From positions 1 to 64,000 of the forward strand of contig DDKS01000065.1 in the NCBI GenBank assembly GCA_002340095.1: a stretch of DNA of 64,000 bases, written 5' to 3'. Origin of the DNA: Betaproteobacteria bacterium UBA2592 (GTDB lineage Bacteria; Pseudomonadota; Gammaproteobacteria; Burkholderiales; Rhodocyclaceae). Positions 38,435 to 47,021 of the stretch are shown in pieces; position 1 is the first letter of the stretch; each line of letters begins with the position of its first letter. The position numbers and the translations under genes were made by a program. The notes below the pieces were generated by a model. It was not told where the DNA came from and made no database searches. It saw nothing but the letters and a program-made list of their open reading frames with translations.

Positions 38435-38833
38435 TCATTCGGCCTTCCAGCGCAGCACCAGGCGCTGGCCGCCCCTGGGCTTCAGGGTGAGCGTCTTTTC
38501 CTGCTTCTGGTCGCCAAAGCTGGCCTTGAGCTTGTAGCGGCCCGGTGCGGCCACATTCACCTGGCCGATGGGGCCACAGTTTTGTTCGGCGACGTGTTCG
38601 CCCTTGACGCTTTCAATCCGGGTCTGCACGTCGGACATGTAGTGGCCGTCGCTGGAAACATAGAGGAGGGTGAGGGATTGCTGCTTGCTTTCGGCCAGCA
38701 TGGCGGAGGATTCGTCCGAGCCGATGCCGCCGCACTGCAGGGTGACGGGGGAATCCGCTGCCGTTTGCGCCAGGGCGGGCAGGGGGGCGAGGCAGAGCAG
38801 GCCCAGGAGGGGCAGGGTGCGGGAGGTATGCAT
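38435..38833 (-). CDS. Small periplasmic protein, unknown
   Basis: The 132-residue protein has a signal peptide (RTLPLLGLLCLAPLPALA). The mature part holds two cysteines (QCGGIGSDESS and EQNCGPIGQ) and a beta-rich C-terminus (VNVAAPGRYKLKASFGDQKQ, TLTLKPRGGQRLVLRW) that looks like a carboxypeptidase-regulatory or similar beta-sandwich. No specific function can be given. Confidence 0.75.
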   Translation of the reverse strand: MHTSRTLPLLGLLCLAPLPALAQTAADSPVTLQCGGIGSDESSAMLAESKQQSLTLLYVSSDGHYMSDVQTRIESVKGEHVAEQNCGPIGQVNVAAPGRYKLKASFGDQKQEKTLTLKPRGGQRLVLRWKAE

Positions 38834-38940
38834 GGCTCACTCCTTGTTGTCGGAAGGTCTCATGGTATCCATTTTCAGCTTTTTGTGATCGGGTGCGTCA
38901 CGGCGTTGCGGGGCGAAGGAGGATAGAATGCCCGCTGCCC

Positions 38941-39489
38941 ATGATGACCCGCCTGCCTGTTTCCCTTTTGCCCCATCCGGACCACCCGGCGTCGGGCGTC
39001 CATGCCCTGACGGTGGTCTGCCGGCGCCTGGCCGGAGGCCCCCTGGAACTGCGCTACCGTCTGGAAGGCGATCTGGCCGGCCTGCGTCTGCCCGACCCGG
39101 TCCATCCGGTGGCGCCGGACCGGCTCTGGGCCCATAGCTGCTTCGAGCTTTTCCTGGCTCGGGCCGGGCAGCCGGGCTACCGGGAATACAATTTTTCCCC
39201 CTCCGGCCAGTGGGCGGGCTATGCCTTTAGCAACTACCGCCAGCGCCTGGAAGGATGGCAACTGCCGCTGCCGGTTCTGGACTGGCGGCTCGGGGAAAAC
39301 CGGCTCGAACTCACGGCCCTCCTGTCCGAAGCAGCCCTGCCCGAGGGGGAGGGCGCCCTGCAGCTGGGCCTTGCCACCGTGCTGGAGCTGGCCGATGGCC
39401 GGCTTTCCTACTGGGCCCTGCACCACCCCTGCGACCGTCCCGATTTCCATCATCGGGGCGGCTTCACTCTGATGCTGGAATCACCATGA
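38941..39489 (+). CDS. DOMON-like domain protein
   Basis: The ~182-residue protein matches the DOMON-like/type 9 carbohydrate-binding group: LELRYRLEGDLAGLRLPDP, LWAHSCFELFLARAGQPGY, REYNFSPSGQWAGYAFSNYR. GGAGG at 38918-38922 is too far from this ATG and instead serves a short out-of-frame ATG at 38928, so the exact start is uncertain (38941 or 38944). No signal peptide is visible. The stop overlaps the NamZ-like start (ATGA), so the two are coupled. Confidence 0.82.
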   Translation: MMTRLPVSLLPHPDHPASGVHALTVVCRRLAGGPLELRYRLEGDLAGLRLPDPVHPVAPDRLWAHSCFELFLARAGQPGYREYNFSPSGQWAGYAFSNYRQRLEGWQLPLPVLDWRLGENRLELTALLSEAALPEGEGALQLGLATVLELADGRLSYWALHHPCDRPDFHHRGGFTLMLESP

Positions 39490-40694
39490 TCCGTTTCGGT
39501 CTTGACCGTCTGCTGGCAGATCCCGCCCTGCGCCGCCCCCTGGTGGGCCAGCGGGTGGCCCTGCTGGCCCACCCGGCCTCCGTTACCCGCGACCTGACCC
39601 ACGCCCTGGATGCCCTGGCGGCCCTGCCCGACCTCAAGCTTGCCGCCGCCTTCGGCCCTCAGCACGGCCTGAGAGGCGACAAGCAGGACAATATGGTGGA
39701 GTCCCCCGATTTCACCGATCCGCAGCTGGGCATTCCCGTCTTCAGCCTCTACGGTGAAGTGCGCCGGCCCACGGACGCCATGATGGACACCTTCGATGTG
39801 CTGCTGGTGGATTTGCAGGACCTGGGCTGTCGCATCTACACCTTCATCACCACCTTGCGTTACGTGCTCGAAGCCGCCGCCCGGCATGGCAAGCGCGTCT
39901 GGGTGCTGGACCGTCCCAACCCTGCCGGCCGCCCGGTGGAAGGGCTGATCCTGCGCCCGGGCTGGGAAAGCTTCGTGGGCGCCGGTCCCCTGCCCATGCG
40001 CCATGGCCTCACCATGGGGGAACTGGCCCGCTGGTTCATCGCCACCCTGAAGCTGGATGTGGATTGCCAGGTCATCACCATGGAGAGCTGGCAGCCCGAA
40101 CTCGGCCCCGGCTACGGCTGGCCCCTGGGGGAGCGCAGCTGGATCAACCCCAGCCCCAATGCCCCCAATTTGTCCATGGCCCGGGTCTACGCCGGTACCG
40201 TGATGCTCGAAGGCACGACGCTCTCCGAAGGGCGGGGCACCACCCGGCCGCTGGAACTGTTCGGTGCCCCGGACATCGACGCCCGGGGGATCATCGCCAC
40301 AATGCGCACCCTGGCCCCGGAGTGGCTGCAGGGCTGCATCCTGCGCGAGTGCTGGTTCGAGCCCACCTTCCACAAGCACGCCGGCAAGCTTTGCAACGGA
40401 GTGCAGTTCCACGTGGAGGCGTGCGACGGCTACGACCATCATGCCTTCAAGCCCTGGCGCCTGCAGGCTCTGGCCTTCAAGGCCTTGCGCCGCTTGCAGC
40501 CCGATTACCCTCTGTGGCGGGATTTCGGCTATGAATACGAATTCGACCGGCTGGCCATCGATCTGATCAACGGCAGCCCGCTGTTGCGGCAGTGGGTCGA
40601 TGATCCGGCCGCCACTCCGGCGGATTTCGAGGCCCTGGTCCGGCCCGACGAGGCGGCCTGGGAGGAAACGCGGCGCGACTTCCTGTGCTACTGA
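39486..40694 (+). CDS. NamZ-like (DUF1343) family protein
   Basis: The 402-residue protein belongs to DUF1343, the family of the exo-beta-N-acetylmuramidase NamZ. Conserved blocks: LVGQRVALLAHPASVTRDL, FGPQHGLRGDKQDNM, DTFDVLLVDLQDLGCRIYTF, VWVLDRPNPAGRPVEG, and PSPNAPNLSMARVYAGTVML with EGTTLSEGRGTTRP. No signal peptide, so a cytoplasmic role in muropeptide recycling is more likely than extracellular degradation. It converges on priA with 4 bp between stops. Confidence 0.9.
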   Translation: MIRFGLDRLLADPALRRPLVGQRVALLAHPASVTRDLTHALDALAALPDLKLAAAFGPQHGLRGDKQDNMVESPDFTDPQLGIPVFSLYGEVRRPTDAMMDTFDVLLVDLQDLGCRIYTFITTLRYVLEAAARHGKRVWVLDRPNPAGRPVEGLILRPGWESFVGAGPLPMRHGLTMGELARWFIATLKLDVDCQVITMESWQPELGPGYGWPLGERSWINPSPNAPNLSMARVYAGTVMLEGTTLSEGRGTTRPLELFGAPDIDARGIIATMRTLAPEWLQGCILRECWFEPTFHKHAGKLCNGVQFHVEACDGYDHHAFKPWRLQALAFKALRRLQPDYPLWRDFGYEYEFDRLAIDLINGSPLLRQWVDDPAATPADFEALVRPDEAAWEETRRDFLCY

Positions 40695-40698
40695 GCCG

Positions 40699-42708
40699 TC
40701 AGAATTCGATGGGGTCCACTTCCAGGTGCCAGCGCAGGCGGCTGGGGGGTTTGAGGGTTTCCAGCCCCGCGCGCCAGGCGGCGAGGAAAGCCTGCAGACG
40801 CGGTCGGCTCGGGGATTCCACCAGCAGTTGCGCCCGCTCCAGGCTCCAGAGACGGGAAAGACGCATGGGCACCGGATCGTAAAGCATCACTTCCGGGTGG
40901 TCTTCCGGGGGCAGCAGGGCTACGGCGGCCCTGAGGAAATTGAGGGCGTCTTCCATCTGCGGGGCTTCGGCGCGCAACATGGCCTGGAAGGTGTAGGGGG
41001 GAAAGCCGGCCTGACGCCGCTCTTCCAGCAGGCTGGCGGCATAACGGGGATAGTCGTGGGCCTGCAGGGCGGCGTAGAGGGGATGATCCGGGTATTCGGT
41101 CTGGATGATGACCTCGCCGGGCAGTTCGGCCCGGCCTGCCCGGCCTGCCACCTGCATCAACTGGGCGAACAGCCGTTCCGGGGCGCGCCAGTCGGCGGCG
41201 AACAGGGCGGCATCGGCCCCCACGACACCCACCAGGGTGAGGCGGGGAAAATCGTGGCCTTTGGCCAGCATCTGGGTGCCCACCAGAATATCCACCCGCT
41301 CCGCTCCGCTGCCGGTATGGATCTGTTCCAGCAGGGCTTCCCATTGTTTCCTGCTTTTTGCCGAGTCCCGGTCCACCCGCAGGATGCGGGCCTCGGGAAA
41401 GGTTGCCGCCAGCCAGGCTTCGAGACGCTGGGTGCCGCGCCCGAAGGGATGGATGTCCTGGTTGCCGCAGGTGGGGCAGGCCCGGGGAATGCGGACCTCG
41501 AAGCCGCAGTGGTGGCAGCGCAGGCGCTGATCCTTGAGGTGCACCACCATGTTGGCGGCACAGCGCTTGCAGCGGGAAATCCAGCCGCAGGCGGTGCAAC
41601 TGAGCACCGGGGCGTAGCCGCGCCGGTTGAGGAAGACGAGGCTCTGCTCCCCGGCTTCCAGGCGTTGGCGAATGGCCTCTAGCAGCAGGGGGCTGACCCC
41701 TTCGGTGAGGGCCATGCGGCGAGTGTCCAGCAGGCGGATGGTGGGTAGCCGGGCGGCGCTGACGGCCCGCTCCTTGAGGCTGAGCAGGGTATAGCGGCCG
41801 TTCCGGGCATGGGCCCAGGATTCCAGGCTGGGAGTGGCAGAGCCCAGGACGATGGGCAGTTTCTCCGTGTTGGCCCGGTAGATGGCCAGGTCCCGGGCCG
41901 AATAGCGCATGCCGTCCTGCTGCTTGTAGGAAGGATCGTGCTCCTCATCCACCACGATCAGACCCAGTTCCGGCAGGGGGGTGAAGATGGCCAGCCGGGT
42001 GCCGACGATGATGCGGGCTTCCCCCAGGAAGGCAGCCTTCCACTCCCGCTCCCGGGCCGCTTCGGCCAGCTCGCTGTGCAGGATGGCCGTGGGCACGGCG
42101 GGAAAGCGCTGGCGGATACGGGCTTCGAGCTGGGGGGTCAGGTTGATTTCCGGCACCAGCAGCAGGGCCTGTCTGCCTTGTTCCAGGGCGGCGGCGATGA
42201 GGCGCAGATAAACCTCGGTCTTGCCACTGCCGGTGACGCCGTGCAACAGGAAGGGCGCATAGCCCCGGCTGCCCGTGACCGTGCTTACGGCTTCAGCCTG
42301 CTCCGGGGTGAGTTCGGGCAGTCGGGGGGCCGGGGAGGCAGCGGCATTCTTGGCCTTACGGGTCCGCCGTTTGGCGGCTCTTGCCTTTTTCAGGCCCGGG
42401 GGCAGGGCCTGGAGCAGCACCTCCCCCAGGGGAGCCTGGTAGTAGCTGCTGGCGAATTCGCAAAGACGGAAGAAATCGGCAGGCAGGGGCGGGGTGTCCC
42501 GCAGGATTTCCAGGGCCGGTTTTAGTTGTTCCGGGGCCAGGTCGCTCTGGCTGGGCAGGTCGACGATGATGCCCACCTTCTCGCCCTGGGCGAAGGGCAC
42601 TCGGATGCGCAGTCCGGTTTCGGCCGGACCCAGCTCGTCGATGCGGTAATCGAAGAGGCGATGCAGCGGCAGATCCAGGGCAACCCGGGCGATGTTCATG
42701 AAGGGCAA
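40699..42708 (-). CDS. priA: Primosomal protein N' (replication restart helicase)
   Basis: PriA reloads the replisome at stalled forks. The 669-residue protein has the 3' DNA-binding domain (about 1-105), the helicase core (Walker A GVTGSGKTEVYLRL, DEAH-type VVDEEHDPSYKQQ) and the zinc module with eight Cys (CTACGWISRCKRC, CHHCGFEVRIPRACPTC). Helicase C motifs follow (VDILVGTQMLAKGHDFP, QVAGRAGRAELPG). Complete. Upstream lies a DnaA-box-bearing gap, noteworthy for a replication-restart gene. Confidence 0.97.
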   Translation of the reverse strand: MPFMNIARVALDLPLHRLFDYRIDELGPAETGLRIRVPFAQGEKVGIIVDLPSQSDLAPEQLKPALEILRDTPPLPADFFRLCEFASSYYQAPLGEVLLQALPPGLKKARAAKRRTRKAKNAAASPAPRLPELTPEQAEAVSTVTGSRGYAPFLLHGVTGSGKTEVYLRLIAAALEQGRQALLLVPEINLTPQLEARIRQRFPAVPTAILHSELAEAAREREWKAAFLGEARIIVGTRLAIFTPLPELGLIVVDEEHDPSYKQQDGMRYSARDLAIYRANTEKLPIVLGSATPSLESWAHARNGRYTLLSLKERAVSAARLPTIRLLDTRRMALTEGVSPLLLEAIRQRLEAGEQSLVFLNRRGYAPVLSCTACGWISRCKRCAANMVVHLKDQRLRCHHCGFEVRIPRACPTCGNQDIHPFGRGTQRLEAWLAATFPEARILRVDRDSAKSRKQWEALLEQIHTGSGAERVDILVGTQMLAKGHDFPRLTLVGVVGADAALFAADWRAPERLFAQLMQVAGRAGRAELPGEVIIQTEYPDHPLYAALQAHDYPRYAASLLEERRQAGFPPYTFQAMLRAEAPQMEDALNFLRAAVALLPPEDHPEVMLYDPVPMRLSRLWSLERAQLLVESPSRPRLQAFLAAWRAGLETLKPPSRLRWHLEVDPIEF

Positions 42709-42756
42709 ATCTCCACGGCAGGGGGGCGCAAACCGTATTCCAGGGGAATCGCCGGC

Positions 42757-42983
42757 TTATCCCCAGAAGCTGTGGATAAGTTTGTGGAAAGCGGCGGGAG
42801 GAAAGCGCTAACTGCCTTGCCCGTAAGGACTTTTCTTACGCTGCCCAAAAAGTGACATACCTGAAAATCTTTTAAAAACAACAACATGTATTTTGTTACA
42901 GACTGTCAAGGGGGCAGGCGGCGTTTTTTGTCATGGAACCGCAGTCTGTGCATAAGTCAAGCGTTCCGGCTGACTTATGCACC
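42757..42983. promoter_or_regulatory. DnaA-box cluster with AT-rich tract between priA and hemE (candidate origin or DnaA target)
   Basis: The 289-bp gap has four DnaA-box-like 9-mers: TTATCCCCA (42757-42765, one mismatch), TGTGGATAA (42771-42779, perfect reverse), TGTGCATAA (42947-42955, reverse of TTATGCACA, fits TTATNCACA) and TTATGCACC (42975-42983, one mismatch). Between the pairs lies an AT-rich tract (about 42850-42902) that could be an unwinding element. The first pair also forms an inverted repeat CTTATCC/GGATAAG. No gene fits the gap. Origin function is inference. Confidence 0.5.
42948..42982. repeat. Perfect 12-bp inverted repeat downstream of hemE
   Basis: GTGCATAAGTCA (42948-42959) and TGACTTATGCAC (42971-42982) are perfect inverted repeats with an 11-base spacer. 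No T-run follows on either strand, so it is not a standard terminator. Each arm contains a DnaA-box-like sequence. It lies 15 bp beyond the hemE stop. Confidence 0.75.
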
Positions 42984-42997
42984 AGAAAAGGGCGGTT

Positions 42998-44053
42998 TCA
43001 GCGGCGGTGGTTGTGCACCGTTTCCACCAGGGCCGTCACATGCTCGGGCGGGGTGAACTGGGAAATGCCGTGGCCCAGGTTGAAGACGTGGCCGGTGTTG
43101 CCCGGGCCGAAGGCATCCAGCACCCGGGTGGCTTCGGCGGCGATCTTGTCCGGTGGCGCGAACAGCACGTTCGGGTCCAGGTTGCCCTGCAGGGCAACCT
43201 TGTCGCCTACCCGGCGGCGGGCCTCGCCGATGTCCACGGTCCAGTCCAGGCCCACCCCGTCGCAGCCGATGGCCGCGATCTTTTCCAGCCACAGGCCGCC
43301 GCCCTTGGTAAACACGATGGAGGGAATCCTCTCCTTGTCCCAGGTCTTGTGCAGGCCGGCGATGATTTTTTGCATGTAGGCCAGGGAAAATTCCTGGTAG
43401 GCGGCGTTGGAGAGGGAGCCGCCCCAGGTGTCGAAGATCATCACCGCCTGGGCGCCGCATTCGATCTGGGCGTTCAGGTAGGCGGTGACGGCATCGGCGG
43501 TGACCGAGAGGATGCGGTGCAGCAGGTCGGGCCGGCTGTAGAGCATGGCCTTGATGTGGCGGAAATCCTTGGAGCCACCGCCTTCGACCATGTAGCAGGC
43601 CAGGGTGTAGGGGCTGCCGGAAAAGCCGATCAGGGGCACGGAATTGTCCAGGGCCTTCCGGATCGTGCGCACCGCGTCCATGACGTAGCCCAGGTGATCG
43701 TGGGGGTCCGGGGCGGTCAGGTTGTTGATGGCCCATTCCTCCCGCAGGGGGCGTTCGAAGCGGGGACCTTCGCCGGCTTCGAAATAGAGGCCCAGGCCCA
43801 TGGCGTCGGGCACCGTGAGGATGTCGGAAAACAGGATGGCCGCGTCCAGATCGTAGCGGGCCAGGGGCTGCAGGGTGACTTCGCAGGCCAGGTCCGGGGC
43901 CTTGCACAGGGAGAGAAAATCCCCGGCACGCTTGCGGGTCTCGCAGTACTCGGGCAGGTAGCGGCCGGCCTGGCGCATCAACCAGAGCGGGGTGCGGTCG
44001 GTGGGTTCCTTGAGCAGGGCCCGGAGGAAATTGTCGTTTTTGGGTCGGGACAC
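42998..44053 (-). CDS. hemE: Uroporphyrinogen decarboxylase
   Basis: HemE converts uroporphyrinogen III to coproporphyrinogen III in haem synthesis. The 351-residue protein shows the signatures [16 protein letters not shown] near the N-terminus and [19 protein letters not shown]; the catalytic Asp is in [16 protein letters not shown], and the C-terminal [17 protein letters not shown] is typical. Length normal. It is separated from trkH by a terminator, so it likely has its own promoter. Confidence 0.97.
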   Translation of the reverse strand: MSRPKNDNFLRALLKEPTDRTPLWLMRQAGRYLPEYCETRKRAGDFLSLCKAPDLACEVTLQPLARYDLDAAILFSDILTVPDAMGLGLYFEAGEGPRFERPLREEWAINNLTAPDPHDHLGYVMDAVRTIRKALDNSVPLIGFSGSPYTLACYMVEGGGSKDFRHIKAMLYSRPDLLHRILSVTADAVTAYLNAQIECGAQAVMIFDTWGGSLSNAAYQEFSLAYMQKIIAGLHKTWDKERIPSIVFTKGGGLWLEKIAAIGCDGVGLDWTVDIGEARRRVGDKVALQGNLDPNVLFAPPDKIAAEATRVLDAFGPGNTGHVFNLGHGISQFTPPEHVTALVETVHNHRR

Positions 44054-44073
44054 GGGGGGCGCTCCGCTAGAAG

Positions 44074-44096
44074 AAAACCCTGATTATCCCTCAGGG
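44074..44096 (-). terminator. Rho-independent terminator after trkH
   Basis: CCCTGA (44078-44083) pairs with TCAGGG (44091-44096); on the minus strand the stem is followed by TTTTCTTC. It ends the rsmB-to-trkH transcript before hemE. Confidence 0.7.
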
Positions 44097-44130
44097 CCGC
44101 CGGCAAACGAAGGCCGACGGCATCTGGATG

Positions 44131-45585
44131 CTACTTTTTCCAGAATGCCGGTGTCAGCACCACCAGCAGGGTGAAGATTTCCAGGCGACCCAGGAGCATG
44201 GCGAAGGAGCAGACCCAGGTCTGGAAATCGGTGAGGCTGGCGTAATTGCCAGCCGGGCCAACACTGCCGAGGCCGGGGCCGGTATTGTTGAGGGAAGCCA
44301 CGGCGGCGGAAAAGGCGGTGATGATTTCCAGGCCCGAGAAGCTCAGCACCAGGGTCAGGGTGACCAGGGTGACCATATAGATGAAACCGAAGGCAAGCAC
44401 CGCGAAAAGCATGTTCTGGTGCACCGAGTGGCCGCCTAGCTTGACCGGATAGACTGCGCTGGGGTGCATGGCGCGCAGCAGTTCCCGGTAGACCTGCTTG
44501 TAAAGCAGCACGGCGCGCATCATTTTGATGCCACCGCCGGTGGACCCGGAGCAGGAGACGAAGCTGCACAAGAACAACATCCACAACGGAGCGAAAAAGG
44601 GCCACAGACTGTAGTCGGTGGTGGCGAAGCCGGCGGTGGTGGCCACCGAAATCACGTTGAAAGCGGCAAAGCGCAGCGCTTCGGTAGTGTTTGGGTAAAC
44701 CCGGAACTCCCAAAGATAGAAGGTGATGAGCAGGATGCTCGCCAGCAATACGCCCAGGAACCAGAGGATTTCGGGGTCACGCAGGTAGGTGCGCAAGTCC
44801 CGGCCGGTGAGGGCGATGTAGTGGGTGGCGAAGTTCATGCCGGCCACGAGCATGAAGAAGATGGCAATCCCCTCGATCAGGGGGGAGTTCCAGTAGGCGA
44901 AACTGGCGTCGTGGGTGGAGAAGCCGCCCAGGGCCACGGTGGAAAAGGCATGGCAGACGGCGTCGAACCAACTCATGCCGGCCCAGCGGTAAGCCAGGGC
45001 GCAGGCGCTGGTGATGCCGACATAAACGAGCCACAGGCCCTTGGCAGTCTGGGCGATGCGGGGGGTGAGCTTGGTGTCCTTCATCGGGCTGGGAATTTCG
45101 GCCTTGAACATCTGCCGGCCGCCGATGCCCAGCATCGGCAGAATGGCCACGGCCAGGACGATCAGGCCCATGCCCCCGAGCCAGATGATCAGGTGGCGCC
45201 AGAGGTTGATGGACGGAGGCAGGTTGTCCAGGCCGGAAAGCACGGTGGCGCCAGTGGCCGTGAGACCCGAGGTGGCCTCGAAGTAAGCCAGCGTGAAGCC
45301 GATGTCGAGCTGGACGTAGAGGGGGATGCTGGCGAACAAGGGCAGTACCGACCATACCAGCACGACGATCAAGAAACCGTCCCGGACCTGGAGTTCGCGT
45401 TTGTGCTCGCGGGTGAGGCCCCAGAGCAACATGCCGCTGCCCAGGGTGAGGAGAAAGGCGAGATCATAGGCTTCTTCCGCTCCATCCCCGATGGCATGGG
45501 AATGGACGAGGGGTATGAGCAGTGCGAAGGAGAAGATGAACAGCACGCCCCCCAGGGCACGGATGACAGGAAAAAAACGCTGCAT
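44131..45585 (-). CDS. trkH: Potassium uptake protein TrkH
   Basis: The 484-residue membrane protein is the ion-conducting subunit of Trk. Four M1-P-M2 pore repeats with filter segments are visible: SGLTATGATVLSG, FSTVALGGFSTHD, SVATTAGFATTDYS and ASLNNTGPGLGSVGPAG. The GGGIKMMR segment follows the third repeat. It starts 2 bp after trkA, and the two subunits act together. Confidence 0.96.
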   Translation of the reverse strand: MQRFFPVIRALGGVLFIFSFALLIPLVHSHAIGDGAEEAYDLAFLLTLGSGMLLWGLTREHKRELQVRDGFLIVVLVWSVLPLFASIPLYVQLDIGFTLAYFEATSGLTATGATVLSGLDNLPPSINLWRHLIIWLGGMGLIVLAVAILPMLGIGGRQMFKAEIPSPMKDTKLTPRIAQTAKGLWLVYVGITSACALAYRWAGMSWFDAVCHAFSTVALGGFSTHDASFAYWNSPLIEGIAIFFMLVAGMNFATHYIALTGRDLRTYLRDPEILWFLGVLLASILLITFYLWEFRVYPNTTEALRFAAFNVISVATTAGFATTDYSLWPFFAPLWMLFLCSFVSCSGSTGGGIKMMRAVLLYKQVYRELLRAMHPSAVYPVKLGGHSVHQNMLFAVLAFGFIYMVTLVTLTLVLSFSGLEIITAFSAAVASLNNTGPGLGSVGPAGNYASLTDFQTWVCSFAMLLGRLEIFTLLVVLTPAFWKK

Positions 45586-45587
45586 GG

Positions 45588-47021
45588 TCAGAAGAAGTGA
45601 AAGCCAACCTGAAATAGCTGTTCGACCTTGCGCACCAGCTTCTTCTGGATGCAGAACACGATGACGTGGTCGCCGGACTGGATGATCGAGTCTCCGTGCG
45701 CGATTTCCACCCGGCCGGAGCGGCGGTCCACGGTGCCGTCGTCACGCACATGCACCGACTCCACGTGGTCGAAGTCGCGCACCAGGGCGGCGACGGTGAC
45801 GCCCTTGGGCCAGGGGATGTCGGCAATGCGCCGGCCCACCACCTTGGAGTTGTTCGTGTCCCCGTGCGCCACCAGTTCGAGGGCCTCTGCCGCGCCGCGG
45901 CGCAGGGAATGGACGGCGGCCACGTCGCCCCGGCGCACATGGGCGAGCAGGGTGCCGATGGAGACGTGGGCCGGGGAGATGCCGATGTCGATGGGGCCGC
46001 CCTGGACCATGTCGGCATAGGCGCGCCGGTTGATCAGCGCCACCACCCGCTTGCAGCCCATGCGCTTGGCCAGGGATGCCGCCATGATGTTGTCTTCGTC
46101 ATCGTTGGTGAGCGCGAGAAACAGGTCCATCTCGGCGATGTTTTCCTGCTCCAGCAGCTCTTCGTCGGTGGCATCACCGGCCAGTACCAGGGCGTCCTTG
46201 AGCTTGCCGGCGATGTAGTCGGAGCGGACGCGGGCGTGCTCGATGATCTTGACCTCGTAGCGCTCCTCCAGCGTGGCCGCCACCCGGAGGCCGATGTTGC
46301 CGCCCCCGGCAATCATGATGCGCTGCACCGGATTCATCATGCGCCGCAGTTCCCGGAGCACGGGCCGGATATGTTCGGCGGCGGCCAGCACGAACACCTC
46401 GTCGCCGGGCTGGATGTGCGTTTCGCCGGTGGGGATGATGGGCTGGTCGCGCCGGTAGATGGCGGCGATGCGGGCTTCCATGCCCAGGGGCAGGTGCTCC
46501 TTCATTTCTTTGATCGGCTTTCTGACCAGCAGCCCGCCCTCGATGGCGCGCACGGCCACCAGGGACACCCGGCCGCCGGCGAATTCCAGTACCTGCAGGG
46601 CCTCGGGAAACTCGATCAGGCGCACCACGTAGTCGGTGATGATCTGCTCGGGGCAAATGGCGAAATCCACCGCGAAATTGTCCGGGGAAAGCAGCCGTTC
46701 GTCCTCGAGGAAGTCCCGGGAGCGCAGCCGGGCGATGCGGGTGGGCACGTTGAACAGGCTCTGGGCGATCTTGCAGGCCACCAGATTGGTCTGGTCGCTC
46801 TGGGTCACGGCGATCACCAGGTCGGCATCTTCGGCCCCGGCGCTCCGGAGCACCGAAGGATAGGCGGCATTGCCGGTCACGGCGCGCAGGTCGAGCCGAT
46901 CCTGCAAGGCGGCGAGCCGCTCGCCGTCGCTGTCGACCATGGTGATGTCGTTTTCTTCCGATACCAGGCTTTCCGCCACGCTGGCGCCTACCTGGCCGGC
47001 GCCGAGAATGATGATCTTCAT
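45588..47021 (-). CDS. trkA: Trk potassium uptake regulatory protein TrkA
   Basis: The 477-residue cytoplasmic protein gates TrkH through nucleotide binding. It has two RCK halves: the first starts KIIILGAGQVGASVAESLV and the second RIMIAGGGNIGLRVAATL, both GxGxxG Rossmann folds with acidic ribose-binding residues (MVDSDGE and IIEHARVR). RCK_C lobes follow each. It overlaps ntrX by 4 bp (ATGA) and precedes trkH. Confidence 0.95.
   Translation of the reverse strand: MKIIILGAGQVGASVAESLVSEENDITMVDSDGERLAALQDRLDLRAVTGNAAYPSVLRSAGAEDADLVIAVTQSDQTNLVACKIAQSLFNVPTRIARLRSRDFLEDERLLSPDNFAVDFAICPEQIITDYVVRLIEFPEALQVLEFAGGRVSLVAVRAIEGGLLVRKPIKEMKEHLPLGMEARIAAIYRRDQPIIPTGETHIQPGDEVFVLAAAEHIRPVLRELRRMMNPVQRIMIAGGGNIGLRVAATLEERYEVKIIEHARVRSDYIAGKLKDALVLAGDATDEELLEQENIAEMDLFLALTNDDEDNIMAASLAKRMGCKRVVALINRRAYADMVQGGPIDIGISPAHVSIGTLLAHVRRGDVAAVHSLRRGAAEALELVAHGDTNNSKVVGRRIADIPWPKGVTVAALVRDFDHVESVHVRDDGTVDRRSGRVEIAHGDSIIQSGDHVIVFCIQKKLVRKVEQLFQVGFHFF

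Noticed and set aside
38928..39137. 69-aa frame with a good GGAGG site
   Set aside because: The ribosome-binding site is attractive, but the product is out of frame with the DOMON protein and resembles no protein; it may only be a leader or chance.
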